Assembly (NCBI GenBank): GCA_035575035.1
Contig: DATLYH010000401.1
Coordinates: 1 to 55,644 of the forward strand
From: DATLYH01 sp035575035
GTDB taxonomy: Bacteria; Planctomycetota; Planctomycetia; Gemmatales; Gemmataceae
Direction of reading: 5' to 3'
DNA: 55,644 nt
A program made the position numbers and the translations under genes. Of this stretch, positions 25,685 through 34,460 are shown piece by piece. The first letter of the stretch is position 1, and each line of letters begins with the position of its first letter. The notes below the pieces were generated by a model. That model searched no databases and was not told where the DNA came from. It saw only the letters and a program-made list of their open reading frames with translations.

Positions 25685-27241
25685 CTACGGGTTCGAGCGT
25701 GCCCCCGCCTTTGCCTTGACCGCCTCCGCCGCCCGGGCTTCCTGCGCCTTCAGCCAGGTGTCGTAGGCCTTGGCCCGACCGGCGACGTACTTGTACGTGT
25801 CAAAGATGGCGCCGTTGCCCAGGGCGCGTGGGTCTTGCTCCTCGCGGAGCATCGCAAGCATCCGGTCTCGCAGCTCCCCCATCACCTTGGCATACGCCGG
25901 GTCATGGGCCAGGTTGCGCACACACTCGGGGTCATCGCTCAGCCGATATAGCGCGTCGGGCGGCCGTTTCCCGAAGCAGAGTTCGTAATAGTAGCCGCCC
26001 AGGGCCTTGATCACTTCCTTGGTCGGGCCTGGATCGCAGTTGCCGAAGTCGGTCTCCGGGTTCCCCGCCGGCCAGCGGTCCGGGAAATAGTTGTGCACGT
26101 AGAGGTACTCCGTCGTGCGGATGGCCCGGACCGGGTAGCCCCAGTCGTTGGGCCGGCCGAGGTCGTGGCGCTCCTTACCAACCAGCATCACATTGCGCGA
26201 CGGGTCCACCCAGCCGCTCTTCTCCGAGCGAAGGATGTCCACGAAGCTGCGGCCGGTCATCTGCGGGTGCGGCTTGAGGCCGGCCAGCTCCAGGAAGGTC
26301 GGCGCGAAGTCGCGCACGTTGATGAAGTCCTCCACCACTCGGCCCGGCTTGACCCCCTGGCCCCAACGGATCGCCAAGGGGAGATGGAAGGCGTCCTCGA
26401 AGATTTGCCCCTTGACGAACGGGAAGGGCATGCCGTGATCGGAGGTGACCAGGATGAGCGTGCGGTCCAGCTCGCCGGCGGCCTCGAGCACCTGGAGGGT
26501 CTTGCCGATTTGGGCATCGGCGTACTCGACCTCGACGGCGTAATCGAGCAGGTCGCCGCGCACCGCCGGGACATCCGGGAGGTAGGCGGGCACCTGAACA
26601 TCCTCAAGCCGCTTGCCGAAGCGGACACCGGAGTTCAGCTCGTAGGCGCGGTGCGGCTCAGTGAAACCCATCCAGAAGCAGAAGGGTTTGCCGGCCGGCC
26701 GCTGTTTCAAGAACGCCTCGAAGTTCTTCGAATAGTCGTTGCGGCCGATGCCGGAGGTCGGCGGCTGGGTGCGGTGCTCGTCAAAGCTCGGCCCAGCGGG
26801 ATTGCGCTTGAAGCCGGTGCTGCGGAAATCGCCTGGGCCCCACCCCTTGCCGGTCAGGCCGACAACATAGCCGGCCTTCTCCAACAGGTCGGGGTAGACG
26901 GCGAACTTGCTCGGGAAGATGCCGTTGTGGCAGGCGGCTTCCTCAAGCTGCCAGGTGTTGCGGCCGGTGAGGATGCTGGCGCGGCAGGGGCTGCACTTGG
27001 GGTTGGAGGTGAAGCAGTGCTTGAACAGGATGCCCTCGCGCGCAATTCGGTCAAAGTTGGGGGTCTTCACCCAGTTGCAGCCATAGGCGCCGGCGTGCTT
27101 CCAGCCCCAGTCATCGAAGATGATAAAAAGGATGTTGGGACGCGGGGGTTCGGCAGCAGCGAGCCGTGCGGACGGCAGCAGCAGCATGGCCGCACCAACC
27201 ACCCCGGCCAGACGGGTAGGGGAAAACAGCGCGGTGTTCAT
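25685..27241 (-). CDS. Secreted type I sulfatase
   Basis: A 518-residue arylsulfatase-family enzyme with an N-terminal signal peptide (LAGVVGAAMLLLPSARLAAAEPP). Catalytic marks are NILFIIFDDWGW at the domain start (metal Asp pair), CSPCRASILTGR with the Cys expected to become formylglycine, GKGWGPGD, and ILVTSDHGMPFP holding the distal metal residues. The YADAQIGKTLQVLEAAGELDRT stretch precedes it, as usual. The product should act outside the cytoplasm on sulfated glycans; the substrate is not predictable. The start at 27241 follows a GGAGAGA site, while the upstream in-frame Met at 27274 has none. It is the first gene of a minus-strand run with ThuA and DUF1080. Confidence 0.92.
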   Translation of the reverse strand: MNTALFSPTRLAGVVGAAMLLLPSARLAAAEPPRPNILFIIFDDWGWKHAGAYGCNWVKTPNFDRIAREGILFKHCFTSNPKCSPCRASILTGRNTWQLEEAACHNGIFPSKFAVYPDLLEKAGYVVGLTGKGWGPGDFRSTGFKRNPAGPSFDEHRTQPPTSGIGRNDYSKNFEAFLKQRPAGKPFCFWMGFTEPHRAYELNSGVRFGKRLEDVQVPAYLPDVPAVRGDLLDYAVEVEYADAQIGKTLQVLEAAGELDRTLILVTSDHGMPFPFVKGQIFEDAFHLPLAIRWGQGVKPGRVVEDFINVRDFAPTFLELAGLKPHPQMTGRSFVDILRSEKSGWVDPSRNVMLVGKERHDLGRPNDWGYPVRAIRTTEYLYVHNYFPDRWPAGNPETDFGNCDPGPTKEVIKALGGYYYELCFGKRPPDALYRLSDDPECVRNLAHDPAYAKVMGELRDRMLAMLREEQDPRALGNGAIFDTYKYVAGRAKAYDTWLKAQEARAAEAVKAKAGARSNP

Positions 27242-27617
27242 GGGGGTTCTCTCCGGATGAGCCTGAACGTTCACCGCCGACCGGCAGGACCGAGGCCCGG
27301 CCGGTCCTTCTCCGGCATGCGTCTTCAGGCGTCGGGATCAGCGGCAACGGGGGAAGTTTACACCCCTGGACAAATGACGGCAACGCAGCCGAGGATTGCG
27401 GACAAGAGACGACTCCGGGCACGGGAGCAGCCCCGAAGGTTGACCGGGAAGCGCGGGTAGGTCGGCGTGCCGGTGATATCCTGAATGGGGTGATTCGGGT
27501 GCGAGGATCCAGGGCGCGGCAGCGGCCGGGAGCGATTCCTCTGGCCTTCCGCCCGGCTTCTTTGTAACTTGCGGGCTGCTTCGGGTCAGTGCCTTCACCC
27601 GAGTCAGAGGACCCACC
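27242..27617. other. Divergent intergenic region sulfatase / DUF1571 gene
   Basis: 376 bp between divergent genes. I see no open frame with coding character, no strong promoter hexamers and no notable repeat. Confidence 0.5.
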
Positions 27618-28643
27618 ATGTGCTCAGGCAAGGATGCCGTACACTTCCTGCTAGCCCTGCTTCTGGGGTTGGTTTCTTTGGGTTGTGTCGCCAATGGGGG
27701 CCCCCGCCCGGCCCGATGGCAGCCGCAACCGGCGGCCCGGGGGCCGGGACGCTCTGCGGAAGCCGTCGGCCCGGTTGCCCTGGCCGAGCCGCGGCCGGTC
27801 TCCCCGCCGCCCCAATCCGGCCCGTCTCCCGCGGCGCCCAACCCGACCCCGCCGACGCCGCCCGCCGCGCCGCCGGCCGACTCCCCCGTTTCTCTCCCGA
27901 CCCCTCCGGGGCCCGCCGGCGCCGCCGCCGATTCGCTGGGCGAGCTGCGGCAGCTGCATCGCACGGCCGCGGAGCGCTACGCCGGCATTGACTCGTACAT
28001 CGCCCGTCTCCGACGGCGCGAACAGGTCAACGGCAAGAACGGGCCCGAAGAGATCCTCAGCTTCAAGTTCCGTAAGCACCCCTGGAGTGTCCATTTCAAG
28101 TGGCTCAGCGACCCGGGCAAGGGGCGCGAGGTGGTCTATGTCCAGGGGCGGCACGGCGGCAATATCCACACGCTACTGGCAGCTGGCGATATCCCCCTGA
28201 TGCGGGGCGGGATGCGCGTCGCTTTGCCGCCGAACGACCCGCGGGTACTGGCCCGCAGCCGACACCCCATCACCGAGGCCGGCATCGGCTCCCTCATCGA
28301 CCGCTTCGGCGACCTCCTCGCCGCCCAGGAGGCAGGCGACCGGCGGCGCGGCACCTTGACGTATCTCGGCCCACAGACTCGCCCCGATTACCTGACGCCG
28401 GAAGGCCAGCCCGCGACACTGGAGGCCGTCGAGCACGCTATTCCCCCGGGCAGCGATCCTAACCTGCCGCGCGGCGGCCGACGCATGTACTACTTTGACC
28501 CGACCAACGGCTTGCCCGTACTGGTCGTGACGCGCGATGACAGGGGCCAGGAGGTCGAGTACTATTGCTTTGACCTGTTCCTGTTCAACGTCAAGCTCGA
28601 TGACGACGACTTCGACCCCGACAAGCTGTGGCACAAGCGCTAG
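27618..28643 (+). CDS. DUF1571 lipoprotein
   Basis: A 341-residue protein with a lipoprotein signal ending LVSLGC, so Cys23 should be lipidated. A long Pro/Ala-rich spacer follows (about 30-105), then the DUF1571 domain: YAGIDSYIARLRRREQVNGK, ILSFKFRKHPWSVHFKWL, GREVVYVQGRHGGNIHTLLA, and late RMYYFDPTNGLPVLVVTRD and FNVKLDDDDFDPDKLW. This beta-rich family is typical of planctomycetes and resembles outer-membrane-lipoprotein carrier folds; its role is unknown. The stop overlaps the GTG start of the next gene by 16 bp, which suggests translational coupling. Confidence 0.85.
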   Translation: MCSGKDAVHFLLALLLGLVSLGCVANGGPRPARWQPQPAARGPGRSAEAVGPVALAEPRPVSPPPQSGPSPAAPNPTPPTPPAAPPADSPVSLPTPPGPAGAAADSLGELRQLHRTAAERYAGIDSYIARLRRREQVNGKNGPEEILSFKFRKHPWSVHFKWLSDPGKGREVVYVQGRHGGNIHTLLAAGDIPLMRGGMRVALPPNDPRVLARSRHPITEAGIGSLIDRFGDLLAAQEAGDRRRGTLTYLGPQTRPDYLTPEGQPATLEAVEHAIPPGSDPNLPRGGRRMYYFDPTNGLPVLVVTRDDRGQEVEYYCFDLFLFNVKLDDDDFDPDKLWHKR

Positions 28644-30589
28644 ACTGCCTGACCTCCGCTCCCCGACCTGCACCGTACCGGATCGGGCCCGGGAGGAGGA
28701 TCGCGACCGCTCTCCTGGTGCTGCTGCTGTGGGTCGTGCTCCTTGACTTCCCTACGTTCACGGCCGGCCCGGCACTGGATCACTCCTGGCAGCAGGCGCT
28801 TGGTTACTTCCTCAAGAACCGTCTCCAGGCCGGCACCGATTACATCTTCACCTACGGGCCGCTCGGATACTTCTACACCCGCGCTTACGATCCCGACCTG
28901 TTCGGCCCCAAGTATGCCTGGGAGCTGATCATCAAAATGGCAATCGCCCTGGCGGTCGTCCGGGTCGGTAGCCGCATCCCGCAGCCGACCGCCCGGGCCG
29001 TCTTCTTCCTCGCGGTCCTTTTCCTTCCCGACCACCCCGATGCTCTGTATCCGTTCTTCATCCTCCTGCTCGCTGTGATCCCCTTCGACCGGGTGGCCGG
29101 GGCTGAGTCCGCGAAGCTCTGGCCACCCCCATCCAGCTGGGCGGTTCCCTGTGCGGGGCTGCTGGGAGTCCTGGGACTGGTGAAGTTCAATCTCTTCCTG
29201 TTCGCCCTGGCGGCAATGCTGGCGCTGGCGCTGACTCTCGCCGCGGAGAGACGAAGGCGGGCTGCGCTGGCGGCCGTGGCGTCCTTCCTGGTATGCCTGA
29301 TGGCAGCCTGGATCCTGACGGGCCAGTCCCTCGTCAACCTGCCGCGCTACCTCCATGGCTCGATGCAGATCGCTGAGGGTTACGTCGAAGCGATGGCTGC
29401 CGAGGGTAGCTCGGGCGAGGTTTACCATGCCCTGGCGGTTATGGCCTTGTTCCTGGCCGCGCTGGCCGCTTGGGGGTTAAGGGCCCTGGTCCGTCCCCAG
29501 CGGGTGCTGTTGCTCGGCCTTCTGGGATTGAGCCTCTTCCTGCAATGGAAACATGCCTTTGTCCGCCACGGCTGCCACACCATGATTTTCTTCTCGTTCG
29601 CCGCCCTGGTGCCGCTGGTCGGGTCAGCCATCTTCCGGGCGGATCGGCCGTCGCGCCGGCGCACCTTGCTGGCCGCCGCCGGCGTGACGCTGGCCCTGTT
29701 CGGCGGATTCGCCTATGACCCATCGGCGGTTCGCTTCCTCGGTCCCGTCCGGCAGCGCTTCGAACGGACCGTGGCGAATGCACAGATGCTGCTGTTCCCG
29801 GCGCCAGCGCGAGAGAAACTGGAGGCACAGAGACGAGCCCTCGAGAAGGCATGGTCGTTGCCGCGCGTCCGGGCCGAGGTTGGTGCGGCGACCGTCGATG
29901 TGTTCTCCCATCAACAGGGGGTGGTGCTGCTGAACGGTCTGCGTTATCGGCCGCGGCCGGTCTTCCAGAGTTATTCCGCGTACACGCCCTACCTGCTGGC
30001 CGCCAACGCCCGTTTCTACCAGAGCGACAGTGCCCCGGATTACGTCTTGATCCAGCTGAAGCCGATCGACGACCGCGTGCCCGCTTCGGAAGACAGCCCG
30101 GCCCTGCGGGAAGTCTTTCGCCGTTACCGTCCGGTGCTGGTTGAGAAGTCGTTCTTGCTGCTTCAGCGAGCCACGGAAGCTGCCGCTCCTTCGCTCGGTG
30201 CGGTGATCGGTGAGACGACGGCCCGGTTCGGCGAGGAGGTACGGTTGGACCACCTGTCCGGCAGCCGGCAGAGCATCCAGGTCCAGGTGCGGTATGCCGC
30301 CTGGGGCAGGATGCGGAGACTCCTCCTCCGCCCCTCTCCGCTGTTCCTGCGCGTGGCAATCGATGGCGAAGGAGTTCGCCACTACCGCCTGATCCCGGCG
30401 CTGGCGGAGGAGGGCTTTCTGCTGAACCCGTTCATCGAAGACACCCAGGGCCTGCTGCGGCTCCTGGAGCAGGGCGGGGGAAAGAGGGTCCGGTCCCTTT
30501 GTGTCACCGACGCGATGACGGGCTCGCCCGGGGCGGCGCCGGCGTGCTACGAGGATGAGGTCCGGGTGGTGATCCGGGCGGGTTGGTGA
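28628..30589 (+). CDS. Polytopic membrane protein of unknown function
   Basis: A 653-residue protein with roughly ten hydrophobic segments in the first ~370 residues (LLVLLLWVVLLDFP, ARAVFFLAVLFLPD, FFILLLAVIPF, LFLFALAAMLALALTLA, ALAVMALFLAALAAW, VLLLGLLGLSLFL). A WQQALGYFLKNRLQAGTDYIFTYGPLGYFY segment lies in the first large loop, the kind of loop seen in GT-C glycosyltransferases and O-antigen-type proteins. The last ~280 residues are soluble. No catalytic motif can be fixed. The start is a GTG inside the end of the DUF1571 gene; a slightly later start is possible. Its final 86 bp overlap the 3' end of the convergent membrane-protein gene. Confidence 0.75.
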   Translation: MAQALDCLTSAPRPAPYRIGPGRRIATALLVLLLWVVLLDFPTFTAGPALDHSWQQALGYFLKNRLQAGTDYIFTYGPLGYFYTRAYDPDLFGPKYAWELIIKMAIALAVVRVGSRIPQPTARAVFFLAVLFLPDHPDALYPFFILLLAVIPFDRVAGAESAKLWPPPSSWAVPCAGLLGVLGLVKFNLFLFALAAMLALALTLAAERRRRAALAAVASFLVCLMAAWILTGQSLVNLPRYLHGSMQIAEGYVEAMAAEGSSGEVYHALAVMALFLAALAAWGLRALVRPQRVLLLGLLGLSLFLQWKHAFVRHGCHTMIFFSFAALVPLVGSAIFRADRPSRRRTLLAAAGVTLALFGGFAYDPSAVRFLGPVRQRFERTVANAQMLLFPAPAREKLEAQRRALEKAWSLPRVRAEVGAATVDVFSHQQGVVLLNGLRYRPRPVFQSYSAYTPYLLAANARFYQSDSAPDYVLIQLKPIDDRVPASEDSPALREVFRRYRPVLVEKSFLLLQRATEAAAPSLGAVIGETTARFGEEVRLDHLSGSRQSIQVQVRYAAWGRMRRLLLRPSPLFLRVAIDGEGVRHYRLIPALAEEGFLLNPFIEDTQGLLRLLEQGGGKRVRSLCVTDAMTGSPGAAPACYEDEVRVVIRAGW

Positions 30590-32384
30590 CAACCCCATGC
30601 TCTTCACTCGGCAGGTCCCATAGCAGCGCCCGTGCCTCGTCCACGGTGAACGGCAGCGGGTTATCGCTACCGCGCAGCAGGAGCCAGGCGTTCTCGGTAG
30701 AGGCGCAGTGAGGAATGCTTAGCCAGCCGAGGGCTTCCCGTGCAGTATCTGCCGCGATGCGGTGACGGCGGCAACGGGCGTCGATCTCCTCGATCCGCCG
30801 TAGCACGGCCGTCTGCTCGGCCCTCTGGGGATCATTCCACCAGTTGTCCCAGGTCCATGCCAGCCAGCGTGCCGGGTCGTTCCACAGCATCGTCAGTTGT
30901 TCTCCGGGAGTCATCCCCCCGGCCGGCCAGTGGGCTAGGACGCCGCGCGGCAGGTTGATCAAGAACAGCAGCCCGATCAGCAGCAACAGCCAGCGCGCCT
31001 GACGCCGGGACAGGCCGTCTACCCCCTCACCCCCACCCCTCTCCCCCTTGGCGGGGGAGAGGGGAGCAGACCCCGCCAAAGGGGAGAGGGGAGCGGACCC
31101 CGCCAAAGCGGAGAGAGGAGCAGACCCCGCCAAAGCGGAGAGAGGAGCAGACCCCGCCAAGGGGGAGAGGGGAGAAGAAGTTTCTCCCTTTTCCCTTCCC
31201 GGGGGAGAAAGAGGAGGATTCCTCCCCTCTCCCCCGTTTCGGGGGAGAGGGGTTGGGGGTGAGGGGGCGGCCAGCCAGTGCGGCAGCCCGCCGCAGAGGA
31301 ACAGCGTCAGTCCCAGCTGGGGCAGCAGGTGATACCGGCTCCAGTTCGGCTGGCTCATGCCGGCATAACCCCAGTCGGCGCGGGCGCTGTAGACCAGCAG
31401 GTAGCTGCTCAGGATCAGCCCCAGTCCCAGGACCAGCAACGGCCGCTGCGGCACGCCACGCCACCACCACCATCCCGCGGCCGTCAGCGCGCCCAGGCCG
31501 ACAAGGATGGCCCAGCCGGGCAACTCGACCCCGGCCAGGCCGAACATCCCCAAGGCCAGGTTCTCCACCAGCGAGCGGCCGGTGTACTCCAGTCCGGTCA
31601 GCGGCTGAAACGCCTCCAGGGCGGTCTTCTGCTGGTAGTGTTCCAGGTGCAGGATGTGCTGCGCGGTGCGCGGCAAACTCACCATCAGAAAAATCAGACT
31701 GCCCACTAGCGGCACCAGGGAGCACAGGTAAGGAACCAGCGCTTGGGCAGCGGCGAGCCGACCCGCCCCGGCTGACGATTGCTTACGGTCCGAGATAAGC
31801 AGATACAGGCAGCAGAGCGGGCCGGCCAGGATGCCAGCAGCGAACCAGGCGGGGGCCAGCGCGGCCGCAGCAACGCACAGGGCCAGGGCGCGGGGTTGGC
31901 CGGTCTGCCGCCAGCGCTGGGCGGCCAGCAGGGCGAGCAGGAGGATATCGAGGGCGAGCACCGCGAAGCTGGCCGCGAACCAGTAGACCGCCTGTTGATA
32001 GACCGTGCTGACACCGAAGAGAGCCATCGCCGTCAGGCCGTAGAGAGGCTGGCCCAGCTCGCGGCGGACAAAGAGATAGACCAGACCCATGCCGGCCAGC
32101 AGGGCGATGACTCCTTGCAGCCCGGCCGCATACGGCACCGCGGTGGGCCGGCCGGCCACCTTGATCAGCAGCCAGGTGCTGAGCCGGCCCAGCGGCATGG
32201 CGTGTTCGTTGGACGGCAGCCAGAGGTTCTGCCACGCTCGTTGCCAGTTTGCCGACTTCAGGAGGATCTGGCTATCATCTTGCAGCAGCAACGGCCGGAG
32301 CGTGGGGTAGGCGTACAGAGCCAGCATGGCCAGCCCAGCCGCCCCCGCCACCAGCCAGATCCTCATCCGCCTCATCGAGATCAT
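30504..32384 (-). CDS. GT-C-like polytopic membrane protein with repeat insert
   Basis: A 626-residue protein with many hydrophobic segments (MRIWLVAGAAGLAMLALYAYPTL, VIALLAGMGLVYLFV, AVLALDILLLALLAAQ, WLLLLIGLLFLINLP). The first periplasmic loop has LLQDDSQILLKSANW and NLWLPSNEHAMPLGRLSTWLL, an acidic pair plus NEHxxPLGR pattern that recalls GT-C/PMT-like glycosyltransferases; this is a resemblance, not proof. An 82-residue Ser/Pro/Leu/Gly-rich insert encoded by the 31022-31267 element sits between two membrane segments. The last ~30 residues are antisense to the neighbouring gene, hinting that the original stop was lost. The ATG at 32384 (MISMRRMRIW) is chosen because the open frame upstream runs into IS-end-like sequence. 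Confidence 0.7.
   Translation of the reverse strand: MISMRRMRIWLVAGAAGLAMLALYAYPTLRPLLLQDDSQILLKSANWQRAWQNLWLPSNEHAMPLGRLSTWLLIKVAGRPTAVPYAAGLQGVIALLAGMGLVYLFVRRELGQPLYGLTAMALFGVSTVYQQAVYWFAASFAVLALDILLLALLAAQRWRQTGQPRALALCVAAAALAPAWFAAGILAGPLCCLYLLISDRKQSSAGAGRLAAAQALVPYLCSLVPLVGSLIFLMVSLPRTAQHILHLEHYQQKTALEAFQPLTGLEYTGRSLVENLALGMFGLAGVELPGWAILVGLGALTAAGWWWWRGVPQRPLLVLGLGLILSSYLLVYSARADWGYAGMSQPNWSRYHLLPQLGLTLFLCGGLPHWLAAPSPPTPLPRNGGEGRNPPLSPPGREKGETSSPLSPLAGSAPLSALAGSAPLSALAGSAPLSPLAGSAPLSPAKGERGGGEGVDGLSRRQARWLLLLIGLLFLINLPRGVLAHWPAGGMTPGEQLTMLWNDPARWLAWTWDNWWNDPQRAEQTAVLRRIEEIDARCRRHRIAADTAREALGWLSIPHCASTENAWLLLRGSDNPLPFTVDEARALLWDLPSEEHGVVTNPPGSPPGPHPRSTPAPPRASPSSRR
31022..31267. repeat. 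246-bp element with terminal inverted repeats, in frame inside a gene
   Basis: The left end (31022-31047, ccccctcacccccacccctc and onward) and the right end (31241-31267) are reverse complements apart from a single extra base. Inside are four tandem 27-bp units (31066-31173, each starting gcagaccccgccaa or gcggaccccgccaa), which translate on the minus strand to repeats of SAPLSALAG/SAPLSPLAG. The whole element is 82 codons and contains no stop in the coding frame. It looks like a non-autonomous palindromic element that has been accommodated, or kept, as a loop of the membrane protein. Confidence 0.8.
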
Positions 32385-32491
32385 TGGGGTATGATTCCCT
32401 AATGCCAGCTCCAAGAGCCCGATGGTGCCATCCAGAGTGGCTGGGACGGAACGCCGCGACGCCCTGGTCTGCCGCGCCGAGGCTGCGAGGA

Positions 32492-32540
32492 TGTCACCCG
32501 ACACAAAGTTTGATCGTTAATTGCGACATAATGTTTGACC
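32492..32540. mobile_element. Possible solitary insertion-sequence end
   Basis: Starting with TG at 32492, two related 17-bp segments, CGACACAAAGTTTGATC (32499-32515) and CGACATAATGTTTGACC (32524-32540), repeat with a 25-bp period and match at 14 of 17 positions. Such AT-richer direct repeats at a TG-initiated end are typical of IS21-like transposase binding sites. No transposase gene is present, so at most this is a remnant. The region 32385-33078 otherwise has no recognisable gene. Confidence 0.4.
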
Positions 32541-32970
32541 ATGAAATCCGCCACCCCGTTTGGCCACTGCCGCGCCGGTGTGCTGCGGAGAGAAAGACCA
32601 TCCGCCTTATCCCCGTGCGAGGACCTCTCCTGCCGCCTCCGACTCCCCTACCCCTCTGCCAAGCCATCGGGCAATGGCAGCAACAGCATCCGACAGCTAC
32701 CGCGATCACCTGGACCTGGGACTCCCCCCGTATGGTCCGGCGCCTTGTGCGGCGTTTCCACGGCCACGGCACAATTCCCTCTGCTGCGTGCGGTCATCTC
32801 TGGGCCCCGCTCTCAAGGGGCCGGTGGCCTACGGCGGGGAGTCGCGCCCAGGCCACTCCGCCGCAACGGCGGCGCAGTTCAACGGTGAGCTTTCTACCAT
32901 CCAAGGGGGACGGTTTAAGGCTGCCAGGCTACCGAAGGGATGGACGGGACCCGTAAGTACGCTTGGTTTC

Positions 32971-33002
32971 CCGGACTTCCGAAAGGAAGCCCGGATTTTT
33001 TT
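32971..33002 (+). terminator. Rho-independent terminator without an obvious gene upstream
   Basis: ccggacttcc (32971-32980), tetraloop GAAA, ggaagcccgg (32985-32994), then A and seven T. One A-C mismatch in the stem. The T-run makes it directional for plus-strand transcripts, yet the nearest genes on both sides are on the minus strand. It therefore points to an unrecognised transcript in about 32400-32970. Confidence 0.7.
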
Positions 33003-33078
33003 ATCCCGCCAAGACCGCCAGGACCGCAGCAGCCCAGGGGAAGGAGGAACGCCCAACAACCAAGCGGCCGCCCGCGGC

Positions 33079-34269
33079 CTAAACGGTGGGGGGCGGGGAA
33101 TACGCCTGCTGAGCACGGGCGTACACCTCACGCAGGGCGATGCCGTGTTGCCGTGCCAGTCGGGCGCAGTCCTCATACTCGGGGCTGAACACCGGCCGTC
33201 CCTCGCGCCAGGCCAGCTTGCCCCGGACCGGCCCCCACGGCGTCTCGACCGTGCCGACTTGACGCCGCAACTTGTGCCGGCTCACCGGGTAGCGGCGGAT
33301 ACCCAACGTTGTCGTCTCGCGGAACAGGATTTCCTCCAACGCCGGCAGCGCTGCCTCCGGGGCCAGCACGCTCAGAAGCACCCCCGGCCGGTTCTTTTTC
33401 ATGAAGATCGGCGTGCTGAAGACATCCAGTGCCCCGGCCGCCAGGAGCAGTTCGTAGCAGTAGCCGATCACCTCGGCCGGCAGGTCGTCCAGGTTGGTTT
33501 CTAATACCCAGATGTGGTCCTGCTCCCAGCCTTCCGGTGATGGGCCGTGGACTTGGGGGGATGTGCCCACGAACAGGCGGAGCAGGTTCGGCTGTTCGAC
33601 GAACTCACGTTTCCCCGCTCCGTAGCCGATCCGCTCAACCGTCATCACCGGCTGCTCCACCCATTCTTGCACCAACGTGGTCAGGATGGCAGCCCCGGTC
33701 GGCGTGGTCAGTTCCGCCTTGATCGGCGACGACGCCAGCGGCACGCCCTTGAGCAGTTCGGCGGTCCCCGGCGCGGGGATCGGCATCAGCCCGTGGGCGC
33801 ATTTCACCATGCCGCTGCCGGTCGGCACCGAGCGGCTGGTAAAGCGCTCGGCGCCGAGCAGATCAATGCCAATGGCTGTGCCGACAATGTCGGCGATGCT
33901 GTCAAGCGCTCCGACTTCGTGAAAATGGACTTTTTCCAGCGGCAGCCCGTGGACGGCGGCCTCGGCCTCGGCCAGCCGGCGGAAGATGCGCCGCGCCAGG
34001 TCGCGCTGCCGCGGCGTCAGGCTGCCGCGCTGGAGAATTGCCTCAACGTCGGGCAGGAAGCGATGGGTTTCCTCGTCAGCCGCCTCGATGTGGACATAGG
34101 TGGCCGCGAAGCCCCCCTTGCGGGCTTTCGTCACCTCCAGTCGCAGCGGCAGGCCAAGCGAGTCAAGACCGTGGCGGATGGCGTCGGCGTCCACGCCGGC
34201 GTCGATGAGGGCGGCCAGCGTCATGTCGCCGCTGATGCCGCTGAAACAATCAAAATGGGCTACGCGCAC
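33079..34269 (-). CDS. larC: Nickel-pincer cofactor biosynthesis protein LarC
   Basis: LarC inserts nickel into the pyridinium bis-thiocarboxylate mononucleotide to complete the nickel-pincer cofactor used by lactate racemase and related enzymes. The 396-residue product covers the family from AHFDCFSGISGDMTLAALIDAG through VHFHEVGALDSIADIVG, a HGLMPIPAPGTAELLKG segment, TPTGAAILTTL, and the C-terminal WVLETNLDDLPAEVIGYCYELLLAAGALDVF and MKKNRPGVLLSVL regions. It starts with GTG at 34269, preceded by an AAGGAGG site. Neither larA nor larB/larE is in the window. The gene is divergent from the DUF362 fusion gene, 191 bp apart. Confidence 0.93.
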   Translation of the reverse strand: MRVAHFDCFSGISGDMTLAALIDAGVDADAIRHGLDSLGLPLRLEVTKARKGGFAATYVHIEAADEETHRFLPDVEAILQRGSLTPRQRDLARRIFRRLAEAEAAVHGLPLEKVHFHEVGALDSIADIVGTAIGIDLLGAERFTSRSVPTGSGMVKCAHGLMPIPAPGTAELLKGVPLASSPIKAELTTPTGAAILTTLVQEWVEQPVMTVERIGYGAGKREFVEQPNLLRLFVGTSPQVHGPSPEGWEQDHIWVLETNLDDLPAEVIGYCYELLLAAGALDVFSTPIFMKKNRPGVLLSVLAPEAALPALEEILFRETTTLGIRRYPVSRHKLRRQVGTVETPWGPVRGKLAWREGRPVFSPEYEDCARLARQHGIALREVYARAQQAYSPPPTV

Positions 34270-34460
34270 AGCGGATGACCTCCTTGCCGTTGATTCTACC
34301 AGCCGGCCGCGACGCCGCCCATCGCCACCCAGGTCGCGCCTCGATCCGGCTCGCCGCCTGGGAGTCGCCTCTAACTCATCTGACGCCTTGCGGTTATTCT
34401 GTGTACTAGACTCCCCACAGAGTTACCCGACGATCGCCCCCGAGCTGGGAGTCAACCGCC

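Noticed and set aside
31066..31173. Four 27-bp tandem units as a CRISPR array
   Set aside because: The units are contiguous with no spacers, lie inside a gene, and no cas gene is present.
32535..33504. Plus-strand open frames across the gene-poor region before larC
   Set aside because: Pro/Arg/Ser-rich products without motifs; some run antisense into larC. A noncoding transcript explains the terminator better.
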